Source: Limnohabitans sp. T6-20 (GTDB lineage Bacteria > Pseudomonadota > Gammaproteobacteria > Burkholderiales > Burkholderiaceae_C). From it: a stretch of 64,000 bases of DNA. Of the stretch, positions 12,101-24,100 are shown piece by piece (the stretch's first letter is position 1; every line of letters starts with the position of its first letter). Both the position numbers and the translations under genes were made by a program. The stretch covers positions 248,001-312,000 of the forward strand of contig NZ_NERW01000003.1 in NCBI RefSeq assembly GCF_003063505.1. The letters are read 5' to 3'. The notes beneath the pieces were generated by a model. The model searched no databases. It was not told where the DNA came from and was given only the letters and a program-made list of their open reading frames with translations.

Positions 12101-15100
12101 TGCACCAGGCACGGTGTTGACGGGTGCGTCGTTGACAGGCACCAGGGTCACGGTCAGGGTGCTGCTGGTGGAGTTGCCTGCGGCATCGGTGACCTTGTAA
12201 TTGAAAACGTCGGTGACATTGGCCCCAATCGCGTTGAGGTCGGTGCTGTTGCGGGTGTAGGACCAGGTGCCATTGCTAGCCAGCGCCAGGGTGCCGTAGG
12301 TGCCCACGGTGGTGCTAGTAAGTGTGAAGCTGTCCACACTGTCCTTTCCCGTGTCGTTGGTCGAGACATCACCACTCAGGCTGGTGCTGTCTTCGGTGCC
12401 ATTGGCGGTGTCGGCCACGGCGGTGGGCACGGTGGTGTCTACTTTGTAGCTGGCGTTGTCAGCCACGGCCACGCTGACCAAGTTGGCGTTGTTGCCAGCG
12501 GCATCCTTGATGCTGCCGCCGTTGAGCGTGAGCGCATTGGCAGCCAGGCTGATGCCGTTGCTGTCGTTCACCGTCGAGGTGACGGTGTAGTTGAACTTGA
12601 GCACGCGTGCGGTCGAGTTGGCCGCGTCGTACGTGGCTTGCACCACGGTGCTGCCCACGGTCAAGCCGAGTTGAGGTGCACCGGTGACGATCACGTCCTC
12701 ACCCAAGTTGACGGTGGCGGTGACCACATCGCCTGTGTTGAGCCAGGTGCCCACTGCGCCACTGGCGCTGCTGACAGACAGGCTGGTCACTGCAGGCAAC
12801 ACGGCGTCGAGGGTGACGGTTTTGCTGGCCGTGGTGACCACGTTGTTCCCATCGGTGGCCGTGGCGGTGATGGTGTTGGCACCGGCGTTGATGACTTCTT
12901 TGTCGGCCGCGTTGGGCTGGGTAGCGGTGAAACTAGGGGCTGTACTGGTCAAGCCTGTGATGGCGTTGCTGGCGATGGTGCCTGCAGAAACAGCTGCACT
13001 CAGTTGGGCATTCGTCATGCCAGACATGTCCTGAATGGAAGCGTAGATGGTGCCGCCATTGGTACGGTCAACGTAATCCGAACGACCAGTGGCTTTGATG
13101 GTGTCGAAGCGGAAGAAACCACCTAAATCGACCTGTACCCATGCGTCAAACGAGATGCCTGTGCCAACGCCGTTGATCTCAAACGTGCCGTTGCTGCCAT
13201 CGGTCACGGCCGAAGGCGAACCCTGTGCATTGGCCGATGAGGTGACGGATTTGCCCAAGGCAATGTTGTTATTGCCTTGCATGACCGTCACTTCATTGAT
13301 GGTGAATACGCCGTTGCCACCCACACCCCATGAAGCGTTGCTATTGGTCAGGGTTTTACGCACCATGATGTAGCGCACCAAGGGTTCAAGTTTGAGCTCG
13401 TATGACCAGGCACCGTCAGCATCTGCAGTCAAGCTGCGCGTGGTGCCATTGATGTTGAGCGATACGCGGGCACCGGCTGCGGCCGTGCCAGTTAATGGGA
13501 TGGCTTCGTTGATGAAGACCATGTTGTCTGCCGACACGGTGTTGATGGTGAGTGTGCGTCCCACCGACTGGCTGACCGTCTCGGTGAAGCTGGAGAACGC
13601 GGTGCTTGTGCCGTTGGTGGTGGTGCTGACGAACGAACCTTGGGTGCCGCTGGTTTGGTCCCACGCACGGAAGCTCAAGGCGTCTGCCGCAATGCCTTCG
13701 TAGTTGGCATTGGGCATGAAGTACACGCGGTTAGTCGCATCCGCTTTGAGCAACAAGGCATTGCTTGTGCTCAGTGCGGTGGTGTTTTCTGTCCAGGTGA
13801 CGCCGCTGTCGGTGGAGATATACAGCTTGCCGTTGGCGTTGACGCCGGTGATGGCGATGCCTTGTAAAGCGCTGGCATCGACATCGCTCGCGCCACCCAG
13901 CAAGCTGCTGACGGCATAGCCCACGACACCCGAGGGTGCTGCGGAGTTTTGGGCCACCGCAGGCAAGGTGAGGATGGTGTCGGCCAACACGGGCGCGTCG
14001 TTGATCGCTGCGACGCTGAGCGCCACGGTGCTGATGGTGCTTTGCGCTGCACCGCCGGTGTTGCCACCGTCGCTGGTGGTCATGGTCAGCGTGTCTGCGC
14101 CGTTGTAGTTGAGCGCAGGGGTGTAGGTGACGGCGTTGGCCGCACTGAGCGTGGCGTTGATTTGCGCCAAGGTGCCGGTGATGGTGACGGTAGCGGTGCC
14201 GCTGTTGGCAATGCTGGCCGTGCCACCTGAGACGGCTACGGTGCCGTGGGCCACAGCCAAGGTGACGGTCAGGGTGCCGGTGCCTGCATCGACGTCGGCA
14301 ATGCTTAAGCCGGTGATGACTTTGGCCGTGTCCTCGTTGGTGCTTTGCGTAGCAACGGGCACGGTGTTGACCGGTGCGTCATTGACAGCATTGACCGTGA
14401 TGGCCATGGTGTCGGAGTCAGTCAAGGTGCCGCCCGTGCCGGCATTGCCGCCGTCGTTGGTGAGCATGGTGAGCGTGTCTGCGCCGTTGTAGTTGGCTGC
14501 TGGCGTGTAGCTCACGCCGCCTGCAGTCGCGAGCAAGGTATTGATGGCTGTGACGGTGCCACTGAGTTGCACGCTGGCTGTACCGTTGGTGGTGAGGGTG
14601 ACGCCTGTGGCTGCCTGTGCCGTCAAGGTGCCGTGGGCCACCGTCAGGGTGACGGTGATGGTGCCTGTGCCGGCATCGACATCGGTCACGCTCAGGCCGT
14701 TGAGTGCGGTGATGGTGTCTTCGCTGGTCACCAAAGTGGCGGGCAGCGTGTTGACCGGCGCATCGTTGACCGCGCTGATGCTGATGGCCACGGTGTCGAT
14801 GTCGCTTTGCGAGCCGCCCGAGCCGGTGTTGCCGTTGTCGCTGGTGGTCATGGTCAGCGTGTCGCTGCCGTTGTAATTGGCCGCTGGCGTGTAGGTGACG
14901 GCGTTGGCCGTGGCCAACAGGGTGTTGATGGCCGTGACGGTGCCGCTGAGTTGCACGCTGCCGGTGCCGTTGGTGGTCAAGGTGACGCCCGCTGTGGTGG
15001 CCGCACTGGCCAACACGGTGACGGTGCCGTGGTCTACGCCCAAGGTGACGGTGAAGGTGCCTGTGCCGCTGTCCACATCGGCGATGCTCAAGCCGCTGAT

Positions 15101-18100
15101 GACTTTAGCGGTGTCTTCGGTTGTGGTTTGTGCCACAGGCACGGTGTTGACGGGCGCGTCGTTGACGGCGTTGACCGTCAGGGCCACGCTGCCTGAACCC
15201 GACTTGGTGCCGCCCGAGCCGGTGTTGCCACCGTCGCTGACGGTGACGTTGAGGGTGTCGCTGCCGTTGTAGTTGGCGGCAGGCGCGTAGGTCACGGCGT
15301 TGGTCGTGGCCAACAAGGTGTTGATGGCGCTGACGGTGCCGCTCAGCTGCACGCTGGCAGTGCCGTTGGTGGTGAGGGTGACACCCGCGGTGGTGGCGGC
15401 ACTGGCCAACACGGTCACGCTGCCGTGACCCACAGCCAAGGTGACGGTCATGGTGCCGGTGCTGGCATCGACGTCGGCAATGCTCAAACCGGTAATGACT
15501 TTGGCCGTGTCTTCGTTGGTGCTTTGTGCCACAGGCACGGTCACGGTGGGCGCGTCGTTGACGGCGGTCACGGTGATGGCCACGGTGTCGCTGTCGGTCA
15601 GGCTGCCGTCGCTGGTGAGCACGGTCAGGGTGTCGCTGCCGTTGTAGTTGGCAGCAGGCGTGTAGGTGACGCCGTTGGCCGTGGCCAACAAGGTGTTGAT
15701 GGCGCTGGCGGTGCCGCTCAGCTGCACGCTGGCGGTGCCGTTGGTGGTGATCGTCACACCTGCGCTGGCGAGCACCGTCACGGTGCCCTGCCCCACGCTG
15801 AGGGTGACCGTCATCGTGCTGCTGCCCACATCCACATCGGCAATGCTCAGGCCGGTCACGGCCAGGGCCGTGTCTTCGGCGGTGGTCTTAGCGCCAGGCA
15901 CGGTGTTGACGGGTGCATCGTTGACGGCATTGACGGTGATGGCCACCGTGTCAGTGTCGGTCAAGGTGCCGCCTGAGCCGGTGTTGCCACCGTCGCTGGT
16001 GAGCAGGATCAGAGTGTCTGCGCCGTTGTAGTTGGCGCTCGGGGTGTATGTGACTGCGTTGGAGGCGCTCAGGGTGGCGTTGATTTGCGCAGCTGTGCCA
16101 GTGAGGGTCACGCTGGCGGTGCCGCTGCCCGTGATGGTGGCGGTGCCACCGATCACGGCCAAGGTACCGTGGGCCACGCTCAAAGTCACAGTCATGCTGC
16201 CGGTGCCTGCGTCCACGTCAGCGATGCTCAGGCCGGTGAGAAGCAAGGCCGTGTCTTCGTCGGTGCTCATCGCAGCAGGCACGGTGTTGACCGGCGTATC
16301 GTTGACGGCGGTGACGGTGATGGACACCGTGTCACTGTCGGTCAACACGCCACCGGTGCCGGTGTTGCCACCGTCGTTGGTGAGCAGGGTCAGCGTGTCT
16401 GCGCCGTTGTAGTTGGCAGACGGGGTGTAGGTGACCGCGCTGGTGGTGGCCAGCAAGGTGTTGATGGCGCTGACGGTGCCGCTCAGCTGGACGCTGCTGG
16501 TGCCATTGGTACTGAGGGTCACACCCGCAGAGGTGGCGGCGCTGGCGAGCACCGTCACGGTGCCCTGCACCACGCTGAGGGTGACGCTCATGCTGCCGGT
16601 GCCTGCGTCCACGTCAGCAATGCTCAAGCCGGTGATCACCAAAGCCGTGTCTTCGGCCGTGGTTTGTGCCGCGGGCACGGTGTTGACCGGCGCGTCATTG
16701 ACGGCGCTGATGCTGATGGCCACGCTGTCGGACGCGCTGGAGAACGCACTGCTGCCACCGTTGGTGGCGGTGCTGACTTTGCTGCCCGTGGTGCCGCTGG
16801 TTTTGTCCCAAGCAACGAAGGTCACGGCGTCGGCTGTGCTGCCGTTGACGTTGGCCGCAGGCTTGTAGTACAGACGTGTGGTGGTGTCAGACGCCAAGAG
16901 CAAAGCACTGGTGCTGCTGACCGCGCCCACGGTTGTCCACGTGGTGCCCGAGTCGGTGCTGTAGTACAGCGTGCCGTTGGTGGTGTTGGCGCCTGTGATG
17001 GCGATGCCTTGGACAGCGCCGGTTTCGGCATCGCTGATGCCGCCCACCAGGCTGCTGACGAGGTTGCCCACCGTGCCCGCAGGGGCGGCTGCGTCTTCAC
17101 TCAGACTGGTGAGGGTGAGCACGGTGTCGGTCAACACCGGGGCGTCGTTGGTGCCGGTGAGAGTTACTTCGACGATTTGGCTGGTGCCGTCGGCACTGAC
17201 GGCGGTGAAGCGGTCTTTGTAAGTCTGGCCCGCCACAAACTCGTTGTGGGCGGTGCCCATGGAGTAAGTCCACGCGCCGTTGGTGGCCAGCGTGAAGGTG
17301 CCGTAGCTGTTGCTGCCCGCTGTACCCGCTTGCGCCACAAAGGTGATGGCGCTGTCGACGTCGGTGATGGTCAACGTGCCGCTGGTGTTCAGGGCTGCAT
17401 CGGTTTCGGTCAATGCACCGGTGGTGACGCCGCCAATCACAGCTGCGTCGTTGGTACCCGTGATGTTGACGGTGACCGACTGGCTGGTGCCATCGGCACT
17501 CACCGCCGTGAAAGTGTCGGTGTAGACCTGACCGGCCACAAATTCGTTGTGTGCGCCGTCCATGGCGTAGGTCCACACGCCTGCGCTGCTGAGCGTGAAG
17601 GTGCCGTAGCTGCCTGCGGTGGCCGCTTGCGCGGCGAAGGTGGTGGCGCTGTCGACGTCGGCAATGCTCAAGGTGCCGCTGGTGCTGAGGGCTGCATTGG
17701 TTTCTGTCAAGGCTTTGACGATGTCGCCGGTGATGACGGCCGCGTCGTTGGTACCTGTCAGCGTGACGGTGATGGTTTGGGTCGTGCCGTCGGTGGCTTT
17801 GGCGGTGTAGCTGTCGGTGTAGGTTTGGCCGGCCACCAGCTCGTTGTGGGCCCCATTCATGGTGTAGGTCCACGCGCCTGCACTGTCGATGCTGAACAGG
17901 CCGTAGCTGTTGTTGCCCGCGATGTTGGTTTCGACCTGGAAGGTGGCTGCGCTGTCCACATCGGTGATGCTGAGCGTGCCGGTGGTGTTTTGAGCCGCAT
18001 TGGTTTCGGTCAAGGCCGCCGTGCTGACGCCGGTGATGACCGCCGCGTCGTTGCTGCCGTGGAGGGTGACGGTGATGGTCTGGGTGGTGCCGTCCGCAGA

Positions 18101-21100
18101 CACCGCTGTAAAGCTGTCGGTGTAGTCGGTGCCTGCCACGAACTCGTTGTGGGCCGAGCTCATGGCGTACGTCCATGCGCCTGCGGTGCTGAGCGTGAAG
18201 GTGCCGTAGCCGTTGTTGCCGGTTGTGCCCGCTTGCGCGGTGAAGGTGGCTGCGCTGTCCACGTCGCTGATGGTCAATGCACCGCTGGCACTTTGCACCG
18301 CATTGGTTTCGGTCAAGGTGGCGGTGGTGACGCCGCCGATCACGGCCGCATCGTTGGTACCGGTGAGGGTGACGGTGATGAGCTGGTTGGTGCCGTCGGC
18401 GCTGAGGGCAGTGAAGCTGTCGGTGTAGGTCTGGCCGCCCACGAACTGGTCTTGCGCCGAGTTCATGGTGTACGTCCACACCCCTGCGCTGGTCAGGCTG
18501 AACTTGCCCCAACCGCTGCTGCCAGCGGTGTTGGTCTGCGCTTGGAACACAGCTTGGCCGACACCGTCTTGGTCGGTTATGGTCAGCGTGCCGGTGGCGG
18601 ATTGCGCGACATTGCTCTCGGTGATCGCACCGGTGATGGGGCCGCCGATGACCGCGGGGTCGTTGACGTTGGTGACGCTAACGGCCACGGTTTGGTCGCT
18701 GTAGCCGCCCGCACTGTTGGTGGCGCGCACGGTGACGTTGTAGACGTTGTCGGTGCCCGCGTCCGTAGGTGCTTCGTAATTGGGCGAGGCGATAAAAGTC
18801 AGCGCGCCGGTGCTGGCGTTGATGCTGAACCTCGCAGCGTCTGTGCCACTGAGGCTGTAGCTCAGGCTGCTGCCCGCTTGGGTGGCTTGCGCGGTGTAAA
18901 CCACGGTAGCGGCGGCCGTGTTTTCAGCGAACGTGGCGGTGGCCGCACTGGTGAACACGGGCGCTGCCAAGATGTTCATGCTCAAGGCGGGGCTGGCTGC
19001 GCTTTCGTTGCCTGCGGCGTCCGTCAGGGTGTAGCTGAACGTGTGTGTACCGGTGCTCAGCGCTGCTGTGGGCGTGAGGGTGCCTGAGGTGCTGTTGTAG
19101 GTCGCGGTGGTCAACACGCCGTCCACATAGAGCTTGGGCGTGTCGGTCAGGCCCGCACCCACTTGCACGCCGGGCGTGGTGTCGTCGGTGGTGGCTGCGG
19201 TGCTGTTAGCACTCGTGATGCTGCCCACGTTGTCGTTGTAATACGCGGGGACCGAGGGTGCGGACGGCGCTTGGGTGTCGAGTGTGAACGTGGTGACCCC
19301 TGCGTTGCTGGCGTTGCCTGCGGCGTCGGTGGCCACAGCGCTGACGCTGATGCTGCCGTCCGTCAGTCTGGCGCGCTCTGCGCTGGACAAAACCACGGGC
19401 ACCGCGGTGCTTCCGTTGCCGAGCACGGTTTTGGTGAAGCTGTGTGTGCCGTCACTGAAAGTGACGACCACGGTCGCGCCCTGCTCTGCCGTGAGGCTGA
19501 CCACGCCGCTGCTGGCAATGGCCTCTAGCGCTGTGGCGCCGCCGGCCACGCCGGTGCCCAAGGTCAACACCGGCGCGTTAGGCGCTGCGGTGTCGAGCGT
19601 GAAACTGGTCAAACCTGCGTTGCTGGCGTTGCCGCCTGCATCGGTGGCAATGGCGCTGACGCTGATGGTGCCGTCGGTCAGTGTGGCGAGATTCGCGCTG
19701 CTCAAGTGCACAGGCACGGGCGTGCCGCCGTTGCCCGTCACCGTGACGGGCACGCTGTGCGAGCCGTTGGTGAACGTGACCACCACGGTGGCACCCGCCT
19801 CTGCAGTGACCAGCACCACGCCATCGCTGGCGGTGTTGACCGTGGCTTCAGCCGCGGTTGCGCCGTTAGCAACGCCAGTGCCCAAGGTGAGCACTGGAGC
19901 CACAGGAGCCGCGGTATCGACCACGTAGCTGGCGTTTTCGCCCATCGTGATGTGGGTCAACACAGCGGGGTTGCCAGCAGCATCTTTGAGGGTGCTGCCG
20001 TTGAGCGTCAAGGCGTTGGCTGCGACGCTGATGCCGTTGGCATCGTTCAAACCAGCCGTGATGGTGGCGGTGAAAGTGAGTGCCGCGGTGCCGGTGCCGC
20101 CTGCGTAGTTGGCTTGCACGGTGGTGCCGCCGATGTTGAGAGCGAGCTTGGGCGTGCCGCCAGTCGTGTCCACCGTGACGGCTTCGCTGAAGGTCACGGT
20201 GAAGGTGACGGTGTCGCCCTCGTTCAGCGTGGTGCCGCTGATACCGGTGTTAGCCGTGATGGCCGGCGCACCGCTGATGGTGGGCAGCGCGTTGTCGAGC
20301 GTGACGGTTTTGACGGTCGAGGTGCCTGTGTTGCCCACGCGGTCGCTCACACTGGCGGTGATGGACACGTTGCCGTTGGTGAAGGCGCTGATGTCGGCCT
20401 TTTGTGCGGTGCTCAACGCCCAGGTGTTGTTCAACACCGTGGCGGTTTTGGTCAACGTGGTGGTGCCGTCGGTGACGGTCACGGTGACGGTCTGGCCGTC
20501 TTCTGCGCCTGTGGTGGAGCCGCTGACCACGAAGTCGTTGTCTTCAGCAGCGTTGACCGTGTTGTCGCCCGCCAAGGTGGCGTCGATGGTGATGGTGGGA
20601 GCGCCCGTGTCGACCAGCGTATAAGACGTGCTAGCGATGGACGAGGTGGCGGTGCCGCCAATGTAGGTACTGGAAGTTGCATCCCAAGCGGCACCAATCA
20701 CGCTGTCGAGTTGAACCACGACTTGGTAGGACTTGCCGCTCACGAGCTGGCTGGTCCAAGTGCTGCTGTTGGGCAATGTCCAAGCGTGGGTGGTCGCATC
20801 AATCGTTGGCAAACCGCTGGTCAATTCAACAGGCGTGCCGGTGGTGGGCACAAAGCTGATCTTGGCGATGTGAAGCCCAGTGACCGAGTTCCAAGCGTTG
20901 CTGGACACAGTGCCGCCTATGCTCATGGCCGCCAATTCAGCGGCGTTGATGCCGTTGGTGGCACCCACATTGGTGCCGCCGAAGTTAACCGTGGTGACGG
21001 GGTCGGCGGGGAAGAAGGTCCAGTCAGACGCGCTGGTATAGCCTGCAAATTCAACACCGCTGAGCGAGCGGAAAGCGCCCGCATCGATCTTGGCGTAGTA

Positions 21101-24100
21101 CTGCTGACCGACCACAAAGTTGTTGGTGGGGTCAATGGTGACACTGGCATGGTCAATGGTGACGACCCCGTCGATGACAACGGTGTGATCCACATCGATG
21201 GTGGCGACAAGCACATCGTCAGCCGTGTTGTAGAGCTTAATTTTCTTGCCTGATACGGCCACCACATCTTGGTTGAAGACGAGCTTCAGATCAGCCACAG
21301 ACGCGATCGCATCACTCACCTTAGTGAGCACAGTCAACGGGGTGTTGTCAAAGTGCATGGTGCTGGCGACACTCGGCGTGTCGTCGCACAAACCATAGGC
21401 GTTTTCAGCGACGGCTTGGAAGCTGAAATCGGCTTTGACGGTGTTGATGGCAGTGGGTGTGAAAGTCCATGTACCGGCCCCTGCATCAACCGTGGCAGTG
21501 CCCAAACGGGTGCCACTGACGGTGTCGTAAACGGCAATGACTTCACCTGCAGCCAGCGTGCCCGTGAAGGTGCCGCTGAGTGTGGGGGTCGCGTCATCGC
21601 TGTAACCGTTGTTGATCGAGATGTCGCCCGTCACAGTACCCACGTTGTCGGTGACGCTCGCCAGCGTGACGTGCGCTTGCGGCACATCGGCCACAGCATG
21701 CAAACCGGCCAAGGTGCTGACCACGCTGCCGTCGTCAGGGGTGCTGGCCAAAGCGGCGAGCACACGCGTCAAATTGGCGGTGGTGACGCCTGTCACGCCC
21801 AAGAGCGTGAGCTGTGCCACGGTGTCGGCATCAGGGGCGGTGGGCGCGATACCCGCAGCCATGTTCATGACCATTTTCGCGGCGTCGGCCAAGGCTTGTA
21901 CCTCGGCCACCGTGTTGACATCGGCAACCGATTTGAGGTCGATCACGTCGGCCAACAAACTCACCTGAGCGGCGCTGTCCACGCCCGTCACGCCAATGGC
22001 GGCGTATTGAGCGGCGGTGGGGGCTGTGGCGTTGTTGTCGGTGCCGTCGGCGCTGGCGAGGATGGCGTTGTAAGCGTTGACCAGCGTTTGAATTTCGGCT
22101 GGTGTATCGACCGACAAACCAGTAACGTTGGCTGAGGCCAAGGCGTCGTTGATGGCATTGAGGTTGCCGGACACAAAGTCGGTCACGCCTGCGTGGGCGT
22201 AGTCGGTGGCTGTGGGTGGAGTGCCTGTGGCTGAGCTCAAACCTGCGGTGTTGGCCTGCGCAAACGTGCTGATGGCCGTGACGGCAGTGTTGATGGTGTT
22301 GACCAAGGTCTGCAGCTCGGTCTGGCTGTCCACACCGGTGCCATCGTCGTTGGTTGCCGCGATCGCGGCCTGGATGGCTGCCAGGTTTTCGGCGGTGACA
22401 CCTGTCACGCCCAAGGCCTGCAACTGCGCCACAGAAACGGTGGCTGTGCCTGCGGCGTTGGCCATGACAGCTGTGACGGCGTTGGCCAGAGTTTGCACTT
22501 CGGCCACGGTGTCCACATCGGTGCTGACTTTGGTGCCGATCACGTCGCCCAACAGTGTTTCTTTGACACCTGTGGTGATACCGGTCACACCGATAGCAGT
22601 GTATTGCGCGGCCGCGGGATCGGTCACATTGGCATCTGCTGTTGCGCCGTTGGCTTCGGTCAGGATGGCGTTGTACGCATCGACGATGGTCTGCACTTCG
22701 CCACGGGTGTTGGCCGCTTCGCCGTTGACGGCGGCGCTGGCCAGCGCGTCTTGAATGGCGGCGAGGTTGTTGGCATCGACACCGGTGACGGCTGCGGCCG
22801 TGAAATGGTTGAGCGCCGGGCTGGTGCCCGTGGCGGCGACCAAACCGGAGGTGTTGGTTTCGGCAAAGGCGCTGATCACATTCAGCGCATCGCTGGCAGC
22901 ATTGGCCGCTGCGGTGATGACAACCTGCACTTTGTCCAAGCTGTCGGTTTCGCTGCCGCTGTCGGTTTTGGCAGCGATAGCGGCCAACACTGCGGGCAGG
23001 TTGTCGGGCGTGACGCCGCTGAAACCGGCTTTGGCGAAGTCGCCTTCAGTCAAAGCAGGCGTACCACCGGCGGCCACGCTTTGGATGGCGTTGGCGATGC
23101 GGGCCAGATCGTTGATCTTGGCCACGGTGTCCACTTCGCTGGTTTGCAAGCCACCCACGATCTCGTTGAGCAAGGCCAGGTTGTCTGCGTCGGTGGCCGC
23201 GTTGCCGATGTTCGCGCCAATGAGGGCGTATTGCGCAGCGGTCGGATCGACAGTGGGCGTTGCGTCAGCGGTGGTGTCGCCCGCGGTGTTGGTCGTGTCG
23301 TTGGCTTCGCCCAGGATGGCGTTGTAAGCGTTGACGATGGCTTGCACCTCGGCCGAGGTGTTGGCCGCAGCACCGTTGACGACGGCACTGGCCAGCGCAT
23401 CTTGAATGGATGTCAGGTTGTTGGCATCGACACCTTTCACTCCTGCCGCAACGAAGTCCGCGGTCAAAGGTGCCGTGCCGGTGGCCAAAGCTTGGCCCGT
23501 GGTGTTGGTCTCGGCATAGACCGAGATCACGTTGAGGGCAGCCGTCTGCGCAGCCGCTGCCGTGGTGATGACGGCTTGCACCTTGCTCAGACTGTCGGTT
23601 TCTGTGCCGCTGTCGGTTTTGGCTGCGATGGCGGCCAGCACGGCCGGCAAGTTGTCGGGCGTGACGCCAGACAGACCCACTTTGGCGAAGTCGGTTTCTG
23701 TGAGCGCAGGCGCAGGTGTGCCACCGGCCACCAAAGTCTGGATGGCGTTGGCAATGCGGGCGAGTTCGTTGATCTCAGCCACGGTGTCCACATCGGCGGC
23801 TTGCTTGCCCGCGACGATGTCGCTGAGCAGGCTGAAGTTGTCAGCATCGATTGCAGCGGCACCGATGTCTGCGCCCACAGCGGCGTATTGCGCTGCGGTG
23901 GCGTTGGGCGTGGTGGCTGCGGTGTTGTTGCCTGCACTGTCGGCTACATCGTTGGCTTGGGCCAGGATGACTTTGTAGGCATTGACGATGGCCTGCACTT
24001 CGGCGGTGGTGTCGGCCGCGTCTTTGTCGTTGGCGTTGCCCAAGATGGCATCGCTGCCCTTTTGGTTGTTGATGGCGTCGTTGACGGCGCTCACATTGTT

